Position numbers and translations under genes: made by a program
The notes under the pieces: model-generated
What the model was told of the DNA's origin: nothing
Database searches by the model: none
The model's input: only the letters and a program-made list of their open reading frames with translations
Part shown: positions 37,045 through 45,950 of the stretch, piece after piece
Position numbering within the stretch: position 1 is the first letter of the stretch
Layout: the number at the start of each line of letters is the position of its first letter
DNA from: Novipirellula aureliae
GTDB taxonomy: Bacteria; Planctomycetota; Planctomycetia; Pirellulales; Pirellulaceae
Assembly (NCBI RefSeq): GCF_007860185.1
Contig: NZ_SJPY01000003.1
Span: forward strand, 372,001 to 436,000
DNA length: 64,000 nucleotides
Reading direction: 5' to 3'

Positions 37045-37458
37045 TTAAGTTCTCGCTTCCACGCCGAACATCGTCTTCACCGATGGACGCATCAGTACCA
37101 GGATCGTCAAAACCCCCAGGACGGTGCCAAAAGGCATCAACATGCATTCGATGCCGGCGATGACGAGACAGTACATATAGCCACTTCGCCGTGCGAGCTT
37201 ACGACCAGTGATCGCGATCGCGATCGCAAACGCAAGGCCTATCAGCATCATGGCCAAGGGGATGAGGATAAAGAACCACCCCAGGAACGCGGGCGGCGGT
37301 GTGCCACTATCGGGAACATCAAAGGCTCCCGATACGATTCCAATGCCGATCACCAAGTGCAAAATCGGGAAAAGGGAGAAGAGACCAACCATGCCAGCGA
37401 CTACGTAATGAAAAATCGTTAGTAGGTTAAGCTGCTCAGCGTCTTGGTTGGTTTCCAT
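37045..37458 (-). CDS. Small multi-span membrane protein, planctomycete type
   Basis: 137 residues from ATG 37458 (METNQDAEQLNLLTIFHYVV); a longer frame upstream overlaps the divergent gene's leader. Three to four helices fill most of the protein (YVVAGMVGLFSLFPILHLVIG, then FILIPLAMMLIGLAFAIAI, and YCLVIAGIECML). The opening D-A-E-x-L-x-L-L-x-I-F-H-Y is a pattern I associate with a frequent planctomycete membrane family of unknown function. Divergent from the hydrolase gene, leaving about 90 bp between the starts. Confidence 0.75.
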   Translation of the reverse strand: METNQDAEQLNLLTIFHYVVAGMVGLFSLFPILHLVIGIGIVSGAFDVPDSGTPPPAFLGWFFILIPLAMMLIGLAFAIAIAITGRKLARRSGYMYCLVIAGIECMLMPFGTVLGVLTILVLMRPSVKTMFGVEART

Positions 37459-37547
37459 GGTTCGATCCACCGCTAGATTGACTATGTAGTAGGAAAGGCG
37501 ATTCGTTGGTATCCTTGAGCCTGACAGACTCAACAAGGGAAATCAAG

Positions 37548-38414
37548 ATGAGCGAAGCCCCCCCATCCAACAATCGCCCCCGAAAGAGGTTACTCTATTC
37601 GGTCGGGAGAATCATTGCACTTTCCTATCTCGCTGTTTTGGTTGCACTCGTCGCCATGGAGACTCGATTGGTCTACCCCGGCGCCTTCATGGATGCTGAC
37701 CGACAACTCGCCTTGGACTTGGATCCTGACATCACAACAGTAGTCTGTACCGCTGCCGATGGCGTCCAAACCAAAGGGCGACTTGTCGAGAAGCCGGATG
37801 CGGAACAGGTGGTGCTGTTTCTACATGGCAATGGAACAAAAGCAATTTGGCAAGACAGTCACATCGAATCGATTAGTCGTGACTTGAACGCCCATGTCTT
37901 GGCAGCCGAGTTCCGCGGTTTCGCCGGCGACGACCACACTCCAAGCGAAGCGGGAATTATCGCTGATTCCATTGGAGCGCGCGACTATCTTTGTGCACGG
38001 TACGATCTTGCCCCAAGTGGAATCATCGTCTACGGCGAATCGCTCGGCGGTGGATGTGCCGCAGCGGTTGCTGCCAAAGGCGGTGCAAAGGTGTTGATCC
38101 TAGAGCGGACATTTGATCGGTTGGTCGACATTTCTGCTGATATGTATCCCTGGGTGCCCGTGAAATTGCTGATGCGAAACCGTTTCGATTCCGTGGCCCG
38201 GTTATCGGATTACGACGGGCCGTTCATTCAATTACATGGAGACGCGGATACCCTGATTCCGATAGAGAACGGACGCAACCTATTCCAATCGGTTCCTACG
38301 ACAGACAAGGTTTGGATCGAAATGCAAGGCATCGGTCATAACGACTCGTTGCCGCCATCTGCGAGAGCTCAATTGAAGGCAGCGGTGAAAAGCATCGTCG
38401 GCATAAACGGTTAG
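37548..38414 (+). CDS. Membrane-anchored alpha/beta hydrolase
   Basis: 288 residues from ATG 37548, preceded by AAGGGAAATCAAG. One helix near residues 22-42 anchors it. The fold shows FLHGNGTKAIW, the nucleophile elbow YGESLGGG (Ser near 164), the acid in LHGDADTLIP (near 233) and the base in GIGHNDSLPP (near 263), so the catalytic triad is complete. It resembles the YqjL/FrsA-like serine hydrolases that face outwards from the membrane. Substrate unknown. Convergent with the thioredoxin gene. Confidence 0.85.
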   Translation: MSEAPPSNNRPRKRLLYSVGRIIALSYLAVLVALVAMETRLVYPGAFMDADRQLALDLDPDITTVVCTAADGVQTKGRLVEKPDAEQVVLFLHGNGTKAIWQDSHIESISRDLNAHVLAAEFRGFAGDDHTPSEAGIIADSIGARDYLCARYDLAPSGIIVYGESLGGGCAAAVAAKGGAKVLILERTFDRLVDISADMYPWVPVKLLMRNRFDSVARLSDYDGPFIQLHGDADTLIPIENGRNLFQSVPTTDKVWIEMQGIGHNDSLPPSARAQLKAAVKSIVGING

Positions 38415-38720
38415 GCTGAGCCATTGAAAGGTGTGGCAATGAAAAATGCGGCCTGCGCAGCCCTTGCTTCTGCGAGGCTTGTCCCGGTTTTCACAGTGGG
38501 TGTTTTTCCTGCTTCCGTCCGGCTTGTCCGGGCGGAGCAACAAGTGGCAGCTACCAGGAACGCAAAATCCCACGCTCGCCCCACCCCCACCAATCGCCTC
38601 CGACGATTGGTGGGGGTGGGGCGAATTTCTTTCAGCCGTGCGGTTTGTAGCCGCCACTTGTTTCCTCCGCCGAGACAAGCTCGACGGAAGGATGTTTCAG
38701 GCAGTCCATTCCGCAACAAA
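38415..38720. other. 306-bp intergenic stretch with long perfect hairpin
   Basis: Between two convergent genes. No coding frame has support. The main feature is the 21-bp-arm hairpin at 38576-38624. GC-rich flanks include the repeated words GGCTTGTCC and GCTTGTCCGG. Confidence 0.65.
38576..38624. terminator. Perfect 21-bp-arm hairpin between convergent genes
   Basis: Arms at 38576-38596 (starting TCGCCCCACCCCCACC) and 38604-38624 pair at every position around a 7-base loop, CCTCCGA. Downstream AATTTCTTTC on the plus strand could give a weak Rho-independent end. Lying between convergent stops (38414 and 38721), it may serve both genes, or be a repeat element. Confidence 0.6.
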
Positions 38721-39293
38721 CTATTGCATCCAATTGACTAGGTCTTTTTTACTGGCCATGCCGGTTTGGCGATGAACCAATTGCCCATTCTTCACCACCA
38801 TCAAGGTTGGCAATGCAGACACTTGCAACTGCTCAGCCAACTCGGGATGCTGGTCCACATTGACCTTGACGATCAACGCCTGTTTTTGTGCTGCGGTTGA
38901 TTCCAGGTCCCGTAGTATTTTTCCTTGACTACGACACGGGCCACACCAATCGGCATAGAAATCCAAGATAATGGTGCCAGACGCCGTCGCGATGGCTTCA
39001 TCCAAATCACTGCTGGCGGGCAAATCGATTAACGACGGGGTGGGCGGTTGTGGCGTCGTCATCGAACCTACCAACGTTTCGCTCGGTTCGATGTACGTCG
39101 TCTGCCCGACGGTTGGCATCGCGGCTGGCTCAGAGGCAACGTCTTGTTTCACGACGGCGTTTTGTTCCTGAGCTGAATCGTATCCGCGCGGAGATTCTTG
39201 ATCCAGAATCGCTGACGTGCCACCCGCACAACCGATCACTGCGGACAGAACGAAAAGCGAACTAGAAAAGAGAACGAACGAATAGGTTTTCAT
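38721..39293 (-). CDS. Thioredoxin-domain lipoprotein
   Basis: 190 residues. Signal sequence ends in lipobox AVIGC (Cys 22), so the protein is lipid-anchored outside the cytoplasm. A spacer of about 65 low-complexity residues leads to a thioredoxin fold with FYADWCGPCRS near 112-122 (both active cysteines) and the cis-proline region SALPTLMVV. It would catalyse disulfide exchange or reduce periplasmic substrates. No partner reductase lies next to it. Confidence 0.88.
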   Translation of the reverse strand: MKTYSFVLFSSSLFVLSAVIGCAGGTSAILDQESPRGYDSAQEQNAVVKQDVASEPAAMPTVGQTTYIEPSETLVGSMTTPQPPTPSLIDLPASSDLDEAIATASGTIILDFYADWCGPCRSQGKILRDLESTAAQKQALIVKVNVDQHPELAEQLQVSALPTLMVVKNGQLVHRQTGMASKKDLVNWMQ

Positions 39294-39528
39294 GGGCTTG
39301 CCCTTTGGTGTTTGTCATTTCATGGCAGCGGCGGCCATCCGAATCGGTTGAATTGCCTCTGCCTTGTTGAGATGGACAAACCAAATATTGATCCGCCAAA
39401 GATCTGGCTTGTAACGGCACGTTCTGTCCGTTACATGAGCCGACGATGCACAACGCCACCAACCATTTCAAGGATTTTGCAAACCATCAGGACCATTTCA
39501 TTCGTTTGTCTTTCAAGGCAGTTTTTCG

Positions 39529-39584
39529 GTAGAGGACCTTGCTAAAGATCCTGATGTGGTGGGATCTTCAAGAAGATCCACTAC
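39529..39584. repeat. GTAG/CTAC hairpin element, copy 2
   Basis: Arms at 39529-39551 and 39562-39584 pair at about 18 of 23 positions. The words AAAGATCC, GGATCTT and GATCCACTAC match the element at 32480-32536. It lies next to the RND permease stop at 39568, whose last codons overlap the right arm. Confidence 0.8.
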
Positions 39585-42500
39585 GGGGAGGGGAAGTCTT
39601 CGCTGCATTTTGATAAAGGATCCAGTACGCGGCGGGGATAACGATCAACGTGAAGACGGTCGATGTGACAATGCCGAAAATGATTGCCCAGGCAAGTCCC
39701 GAAAAGACGGGGTCAAGCGTGATCACCCAGTTTGCCAAAAGCGTTGTGCAGGCGGTCAGTAGAATCGGTCGAGTGCGGACCGCGACGCTGCGAATGATCG
39801 ACTCGCGCAAATCGTGTCCTTCCTCCAATGCCAAGTGGATAAAGTCGATCAGGACGACCGAGTTGCGAACAACGATACCCGCCAAAGCGATCATCCCGAT
39901 CATTGCGGTCGCCGTGACAAAGACAGGGTTGGGATGACCGCCCACGGGTTGGTTCATGATCGCGTTGAGCCCCCAAAAGCCAGGCATGATGCCGATCATG
40001 GAAAGCGGAATCGCGGACATGATCAATAACGGCAACGTTCGTGAACCGGTTTGGAACATCAGCACGACAAAGATACCAATCAAGGCGGCTCCAAAAGCAA
40101 GCCCGAGATCACGAAAGACATCGAGCGTAATATCCCATTCCCCCTCGCCAGCCCACTCGACGTGATAGCCATTGGGAACGCCCCAAGGCACACCGCCGCC
40201 GAGCGATAGCCATGAACGCTTGGAAAGAGGCCGTGGCGATGCGTCCGAGTCAACGCCCCGAACGTCGCTCGCTCGATCCCACTCGACATCCACGATCGCG
40301 TCCGCAGGAGGTCGTCCAGCGACTTCTGCATAGACGTAAACGACTCGCTTGAGATTCTTGTGATAGATCGATTTGTCCTCGATCGTTTCGCGGAATTGAC
40401 CGAGGGACCCCAATTGCACCGCTTGGCCGCTCTCGCCTTGAATATAGATCTGCTTAAGCTCCGCCAATGAGGAGCGGTTCGCCCTCGGTAGACGTAGCTC
40501 GATCCATAGCGGTTCGACCTCGTCGGGTGTATGTAGAACAGTAGCTTTATGCCCGCTAAGTACCGTTTGAACGGTATCGGCGACTGTCTGAGTTGAAATC
40601 TCTGATAACGCAGCCTTTGACTTGTCGGTTTCGAAAACAAAGCGAATTTGGTCGTCTTCGGCGCTCGTGTCTAAATCGACAACGCCTGGTTCAAAACTCA
40701 GACGCTGCATCACGTCGCGAGCGACATCGATCTGCGCCGCATAATCGCCATCGGGCGGACCATAGACCTCCGCCGTGATCGTTGCCATAACAGGCGGCCC
40801 CGGCGGTACTTCGACCAACTTGATGTTTGCATCCATTGACTCAGCAAGCGTCGAAATTTCGTCACGAATGCGAAGGAGAATTTCATGGGATTGCTGAACT
40901 CGCTGTTCTTTGGCTAGCAAGTTCACCCGGATGTCGGCAACGTTCGATCCTTCACGCAGATAATAGTGCCGAACCATTCCGTTGAAGTCCATCGGTGAGG
41001 CTTCCCCAACGAAAATTTCGTAGTCCTTGACTTCCGATAGCCCCCCCAAGTAGGCACCGAGCCGCCGCGAAACCACATCGGTTTGTTCCAACGTCGTTCC
41101 TTCGGGCATATCAATGACAATCTGGAATTCGTTCTTGTTGTCATAGGGCAGCATCTTTACAGGCACCCAACGCATCACCGGCGGGATCAACGCGGCGAAA
41201 AAAAGACCGGCAATGGTGAACAGGACTCCCCAAGCCGCGAGCCGTCCCCGCAGAATCGGGCCGAGTATCCCGCGCGACATGCGGTAGAGAGGTTTCGTCG
41301 TCAAGTCGTAGGACGGTCCGCTTTCCGATTCGTTATTGATCTGCCGGAGTGACACCATCGCCAACCACGGCGTGATCAAGAACGCGACAAAGGTCGATAC
41401 CGTCACCGTCAAAGGCACGTTGAGTGCCATCGGCGCCATGTACGGCCCCATCATCCCCGTGATGAATGCCAACGGAAGAAAACTGACAATGATTGCCAAC
41501 GTCGATAGAATCAACGCCGGACGCACCTCTTGAACCGCTCGTAAGACCGACGGACGCGGGGGCAGTACCTTCATGGTGAAATAGCGAGCGATATTCTCGA
41601 CGTCGGTGATCGGATCGTCGACCAGCAGTCCAAGTGCCAGGATCAGAGCGAACATGGTCACGCGATTGATTGAATAACCGACCAACAAATTGATAAATAA
41701 AGTCAGGCTATAGCAAACCGGAATCGCAATCGCAATCACCAACGCTGGACGCCAACCCATCGTCAATCCGATCAATCCGATCACCGTCAGCACGGCAACG
41801 GCCAGCCCTTCAATCAATTCGTTCACTTTTTCGTTGGCGGTTTCACCATAATTGCGAGTGATCCGGAATTGCATTCCGTCAGGCAGATGTGATGCTGTCA
41901 ATTCGGCTAGTCTTGCCTCGACCGACTCGGCGACGGCGACCGCGTTGGAGCCTTTCCGTTTCGCAATGGAAAGATGAACCGCTGGATAGAGCCCTGTCTT
42001 TTCCCCCTGCACCGCATCAGCCGATCCAAAGCCGATCCAGCTGTAGCCCACGGGTTCCGCAGGTCCATCCACGAGACTGGCAATGTTTTTCAAATAGACC
42101 GGTCGGCCACCCGAGACATTCACGACAAGCTCATTCAAGTCGTCAACACCACGGATGAACGTCCCGGTTTCAACGTTGAACATCGTGTTTTGTTGTTCGA
42201 AACTCCCGTTGCGAGCCGTCACGTTGCTGACCTGCAAAGCCTGGGCGACCTGAAGGGGGGATGTTGAATGAGCCGCTAAACGCTGGGCATCGAGGTTGAC
42301 CGTAATTCGTCGCGGACGCCCACCGATCACGTCAACACGGTTTGCACCCGGTATGGCTTGTAGATCTTGTTGGACTTGCTCGGCAATCCGACGCAAATGA
42401 TGATCGCCATATCGATTCGGTTGGTCCGACCACAATGTCGCAATCACAATCGGCACATCGTCGACTTCGATCGGTTTGACCACCCATGATTCGATTGCCG

Positions 42501-42903
42501 GAGGAATCAAGTCAACCGAGGAGTTGATCTTGTTGTAAATTTTGACCAGCGAGTCCTCGCGGTCTTCTCCTACAAAAAAACGTACGGTGACAACGCATTG
42601 TCCCGGTTGGGACGTCGAGTAAACGAACTCGACGCCATCGATTTGGTTCAGTAGTTTTTCAAGCCGATAGGTGACTTGCCGCTCGACCTCCTCTGCCGAC
42701 AAGCCAGGTGCGATGGCAAATACGTCAGCCATCGGCACGACGATTTGGGGTTCTTCTTCGCGTGGCGTCAATGTCAATGCTGCTGCGCCGAGCATTAACG
42801 ACACCAGGATTAACAGGATCGCGACATCACCACGCAGAAACAATTCCACAATGCGTGTCATTAAGGGAACATCATTCGGTTTCAAGTCGGTGCTATTGGA
42901 CAT
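39568..42903 (-). CDS. RND efflux permease (AcrB/CusA superfamily)
   Basis: 1111 residues from ATG 42903; a start five codons earlier is possible. Twelve-helix RND layout: LLILVSLMLGAAALTL as the first helix, the helix-4 acidic pair in LALGLLVDDPITDVENIARYF near residue 420, and a repeat architecture with a second helix bundle at 940-1100 (GIVVRNSVVLIDFIHLALEEG). It would pump substrates out using the proton gradient, with the HlyD adaptor encoded just upstream and an outer-membrane channel not seen here. The paired Asp suggests proton coupling is intact. The adaptor gene's stop overlaps this start by 11 bases. Confidence 0.92.
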   Translation of the reverse strand: MSNSTDLKPNDVPLMTRIVELFLRGDVAILLILVSLMLGAAALTLTPREEEPQIVVPMADVFAIAPGLSAEEVERQVTYRLEKLLNQIDGVEFVYSTSQPGQCVVTVRFFVGEDREDSLVKIYNKINSSVDLIPPAIESWVVKPIEVDDVPIVIATLWSDQPNRYGDHHLRRIAEQVQQDLQAIPGANRVDVIGGRPRRITVNLDAQRLAAHSTSPLQVAQALQVSNVTARNGSFEQQNTMFNVETGTFIRGVDDLNELVVNVSGGRPVYLKNIASLVDGPAEPVGYSWIGFGSADAVQGEKTGLYPAVHLSIAKRKGSNAVAVAESVEARLAELTASHLPDGMQFRITRNYGETANEKVNELIEGLAVAVLTVIGLIGLTMGWRPALVIAIAIPVCYSLTLFINLLVGYSINRVTMFALILALGLLVDDPITDVENIARYFTMKVLPPRPSVLRAVQEVRPALILSTLAIIVSFLPLAFITGMMGPYMAPMALNVPLTVTVSTFVAFLITPWLAMVSLRQINNESESGPSYDLTTKPLYRMSRGILGPILRGRLAAWGVLFTIAGLFFAALIPPVMRWVPVKMLPYDNKNEFQIVIDMPEGTTLEQTDVVSRRLGAYLGGLSEVKDYEIFVGEASPMDFNGMVRHYYLREGSNVADIRVNLLAKEQRVQQSHEILLRIRDEISTLAESMDANIKLVEVPPGPPVMATITAEVYGPPDGDYAAQIDVARDVMQRLSFEPGVVDLDTSAEDDQIRFVFETDKSKAALSEISTQTVADTVQTVLSGHKATVLHTPDEVEPLWIELRLPRANRSSLAELKQIYIQGESGQAVQLGSLGQFRETIEDKSIYHKNLKRVVYVYAEVAGRPPADAIVDVEWDRASDVRGVDSDASPRPLSKRSWLSLGGGVPWGVPNGYHVEWAGEGEWDITLDVFRDLGLAFGAALIGIFVVLMFQTGSRTLPLLIMSAIPLSMIGIMPGFWGLNAIMNQPVGGHPNPVFVTATAMIGMIALAGIVVRNSVVLIDFIHLALEEGHDLRESIIRSVAVRTRPILLTACTTLLANWVITLDPVFSGLAWAIIFGIVTSTVFTLIVIPAAYWILYQNAAKTSPPRSGSS

Positions 42904-44002
42904 CGGTTTCGCTCCCACTTTGAAGCAACACGCGTTCGCCTGCTTCTAATCCGCTGAGCACTTCTTGTCGCCCTGGCATGCCAAGTTGTCCAATTTTGAC
43001 CAGCCGTCGTTCGATGGTGCCATCGGCAAGGATGACGTCAACAAAATCCAATTGACCGACCTCGATCAGGGCCTTGGTATTGAGGCACAAATACCGTCGC
43101 TCGCCCGCCGGGATTCGCAACCGTCCAAACATGCCCTCGTAGAGATCGTCGGACTTCGGCAGAGATGCTTTGACCAAGAACGATCGGCTCGGGGCATCCG
43201 CTTGTGGGACAATTTCATCAACGGTCGCGGTGTACTCACGACCGATCGAGTCGACGTAGACCTTCAATTCATCGCCGACTCGCATCTTAACTGCCAATTG
43301 CTCCATCACCGGTGCCTCAAGTCGCATCGAAGTGGCGTCGTAGAGTGTAAGGATTGGCGATCCTGGTTGGGCGATATCGCCTGGTTCCGCCGATCGATCG
43401 ACAATCCGTCCGTTCTTCGCGGCCTTGATGGTTGTGTACGAGAGCATCGTTTCGAGCTCGGAAACCAATTGTTGAGCACGTGATTCTTCGGCCCTTGCGA
43501 CCCGCAAGTTTCGTGTTGCATCATCAAATTCAGAACCTGAAACCGCGTTTTGCCGCTTGAGCGATTCGATTCGCTCGTACTGTTTCTCAGCTTGGTTGCG
43601 ATTCGCGATTGCAGCATCAAGTGAGCGTTTGGCTTGATCGAGCCTTGATTGATACTCCTTGTCATCAAGTTGAACAAGCGTTTGCCCTTCAACAACTTCA
43701 TCGCCTGCCGCCACCGTGATCTCATTGATCGTTGCCATGATTTTGGAAGACACGACGGTACGGCTCGATGCTTTAAGCGTTCCAATTGCTTCTTCGATCG
43801 TCGTCTTGCGGATCTCATGAACGACGTCAGTCGGCTCGTTGGTGATTCGCCGCAGCGTTCGGTCGGTGTGTCCCGGTTGCACCTTTTCCTCGAACATCCC
43901 CGACATCCAACCGATGGCCAGTACCAGAGCAAGGAGGCCGACGCCAACCATGGAGACTCGTAGCAATCCTTGTGACCATGTCTTCAGTTTTTTGAGATTC
44001 AT
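42893..44002 (-). CDS. HlyD/AcrA-type efflux adaptor
   Basis: 369 residues. One N-terminal helix (LLRVSMVGVGLLALVLAIG, about 14-32) anchors the protein. The biotinyl-lipoyl half motif (VSSKIMATINEITVAAGDEV) near 85-105, a long coiled-coil hairpin at 115-195 (LDQAKRSLDAAIANRNQAEKQ) and the second half with KNGRIVDRSAEPGDIAQPGS follow. Beta-barrel and membrane-proximal domains make up the rest. It bridges the RND pump and outer-membrane channel. The start is 6 bp from the flavoprotein stop, so all four genes of the run probably form one transcript. Confidence 0.9.
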   Translation of the reverse strand: MNLKKLKTWSQGLLRVSMVGVGLLALVLAIGWMSGMFEEKVQPGHTDRTLRRITNEPTDVVHEIRKTTIEEAIGTLKASSRTVVSSKIMATINEITVAAGDEVVEGQTLVQLDDKEYQSRLDQAKRSLDAAIANRNQAEKQYERIESLKRQNAVSGSEFDDATRNLRVARAEESRAQQLVSELETMLSYTTIKAAKNGRIVDRSAEPGDIAQPGSPILTLYDATSMRLEAPVMEQLAVKMRVGDELKVYVDSIGREYTATVDEIVPQADAPSRSFLVKASLPKSDDLYEGMFGRLRIPAGERRYLCLNTKALIEVGQLDFVDVILADGTIERRLVKIGQLGMPGRQEVLSGLEAGERVLLQSGSETDVQ

Positions 44003-44008
44003 CGCTAT

Positions 44009-45130
44009 TTACCTAAATGACTCTACGAATTTCTGGTCGATCCACATTTTTAACTTCCAACACCAACGGGCATGAGCCGTGAACCATTTGTATTCGAGGA
44101 GAGCCCTACCATCACCCGTGTTGAGAATTTTCAGAAAATTGGACTGAGGCTCGAACGAATGCAAAGGACTGCCCTGGAGATAGGCACGCAGATTATGCTC
44201 AAGGATGGGACATTGTCGTACCGCGTACACGCCCGCTTTGGGTGAAGGTGATTTGAGGATCGTTCCCGAATCACCCACCGCGAAGATGCGTGGGTCTGAT
44301 AGTGATTGAAGTGTCTCGCTCGTGGCAATGAAACCACGATCATCCAATGTGAGGCCAAGACGCTTTAAAACCGGTGGTGCTGCTGCGCCGGTAGCCCAAA
44401 TCACACATTCCGTTTCATGAGAGACGCCATCGTCCGTTACGATAGACTGATGATCCACCTCAATCACGCGGTGCCCATAATGAACTTTGATCCCGCGAAT
44501 ATTGAGTAGCTTTTCGATACGTCGAACGCTGCGTCGGGTCATACCGCCCGCGAGAGAATCGTCACTTGTGAAGATTGCGATTTCGACGTTACGCTGCATG
44601 GCTCGTTTTCGAATTTGTTCTTGCAGGCAAAACGCGATTTCAACGCTGGCGACTCCACCGCCGACAATCGTTATTCGAACGTTAGAGTTGCTGGTTCGAT
44701 CTAGCGACTGCAGTCGTTTTTCAAGCCGCTCCAAAAACGTTTGCATGGGCTTGATCGGCACAAAGGACTCCACTCCGGAGTATTGATTTGCACCGGCCGG
44801 GATGGAACCGACGCCAATCGACAGAGCGTCAAACGAGATCGGGCTGCCGTTACGAACAAGCAATTGACCTGCATCCAAATCGATGCCGCAGGTGTCGGCG
44901 ATCACTAACTCGGCGTGACTTCGAGCACAAAGCGACGCAAGATCAATCCGCATCTCATCGTCACTAAATTGCCACCCCAGTGTACCGGGCAACATGCCTG
45001 AATAGGTTGCCGACCCGAAGTTGCTAATGCAAACCAAGTCACAATCAGGAATCGGATCGTCGGCCCATTGCTTGACGACGTGAGCGTTGGTGTGGCCGAC
45101 CCCCAGCAAAACGATTCGCTTGCGATTCAT
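44009..45130 (-). CDS. FAD/NAD(P) oxidoreductase, SelD N-terminal-domain type
   Basis: 373 residues. A dinucleotide-binding start LLGVGHTNAHV near 8-18, YSGMLPG near 43-49, a second Rossmann motif VGGGVASVE near 155 and FAVGD near 283 define a pyridine nucleotide-disulfide oxidoreductase. The G-H-x-N/H-x-H-V start with YSGMLPG and SIGVGS is the mark of the TIGR03169 group, which in many bacteria is fused to selenophosphate synthetase SelD. No SelD or other selenium gene is in this window. It sits between a rhodanese-like gene (17 bp) and the adaptor gene (6 bp), which hints at sulfur or quinone redox linked to export. Confidence 0.83.
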   Translation of the reverse strand: MNRKRIVLLGVGHTNAHVVKQWADDPIPDCDLVCISNFGSATYSGMLPGTLGWQFSDDEMRIDLASLCARSHAELVIADTCGIDLDAGQLLVRNGSPISFDALSIGVGSIPAGANQYSGVESFVPIKPMQTFLERLEKRLQSLDRTSNSNVRITIVGGGVASVEIAFCLQEQIRKRAMQRNVEIAIFTSDDSLAGGMTRRSVRRIEKLLNIRGIKVHYGHRVIEVDHQSIVTDDGVSHETECVIWATGAAAPPVLKRLGLTLDDRGFIATSETLQSLSDPRIFAVGDSGTILKSPSPKAGVYAVRQCPILEHNLRAYLQGSPLHSFEPQSNFLKILNTGDGRALLEYKWFTAHARWCWKLKMWIDQKFVESFR

Positions 45131-45147
45131 CGGAGCTTTCGCATCAC

Positions 45148-45678
45148 TCAGCGAGTGACCTGTTCGTATTTTTCGGGAATGCGATACTTGTCGCTGGAAG
45201 TGTGGACTCGGTTCGTCGGTTTACCATCAAGCGTGACCAATGGCAAACCAGCATCGACCCACTTCAATATGCTGCCACGGTAGTTCTTGACCTTGACCCC
45301 TTCGCTGGCAAGTTTTTTTGCATAGGCGCCGCTGCGACCGCCGACGGTGCAATACGGTATCACCAGTTTGCCACGATAGTTGGCAATGTCCTTTTCATAT
45401 TGAGCTTTCGTGATAGCCCCCGGGATGATCGAAACGTTGACTTCCGCCTCGGATCGGACATCGACAACGACAAAATTCGAATCAAGTATTTTTTTTCCGG
45501 ACTGGTTCGCCTCGTCGACTAATCGTTGTCGTTCTGAGAGCATCTTGTGCAGAGTGCTGGTCTCAAGCGTTTCCACCTTCACCCCACCGCCAAACAACCC
45601 CCCAAATTGGGAGAAAGCATTGGTGGAAGCGGAGCATACCAAGAGAAGGCTCGCGACCAGAAAGCGATTCGTTTTCAT
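45148..45678 (-). CDS. Exported rhodanese-like protein
   Basis: 176 residues from ATG 45678 (MKTNRFLVASLLLVCSASTN); the frame is open 27 codons further upstream but those residues look non-coding. A signal peptide ends near 23. The rhodanese fold shows VVVDVRSEAEVNVSIIPGAI near 75-95 and the active loop YCTVGGRSG near 108-116, whose Cys can carry a persulfide. It would move sulfane sulfur in the periplasm. First gene of the probable four-gene operon with the flavoprotein and the RND pump. Confidence 0.84.
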   Translation of the reverse strand: MKTNRFLVASLLLVCSASTNAFSQFGGLFGGGVKVETLETSTLHKMLSERQRLVDEANQSGKKILDSNFVVVDVRSEAEVNVSIIPGAITKAQYEKDIANYRGKLVIPYCTVGGRSGAYAKKLASEGVKVKNYRGSILKWVDAGLPLVTLDGKPTNRVHTSSDKYRIPEKYEQVTR

Positions 45679-45950
45679 ATTTGCGTTGGGGCTTGCGTTT
45701 CGCGGTACATCGACCATGTTGGCATGCCGATGGGGAACCATCATGTCAATATATCGCAAGGTGGCGACATGTCAATTGCATTTGATGTTATTTCGCATCG
45801 ATTGTCGTACAGGGCTGTTAGCGGTGCGACCGGCATCCCATTCGTCGAGATTAGAGAAAAGGCTGGTAGGGCAAGCGCAAAATTGGTTTTTTGATGTAGA
45901 CTATGCTTTTGCTTATCTCTTCCAGCAGTGCACGTTTTTACACATATCCA

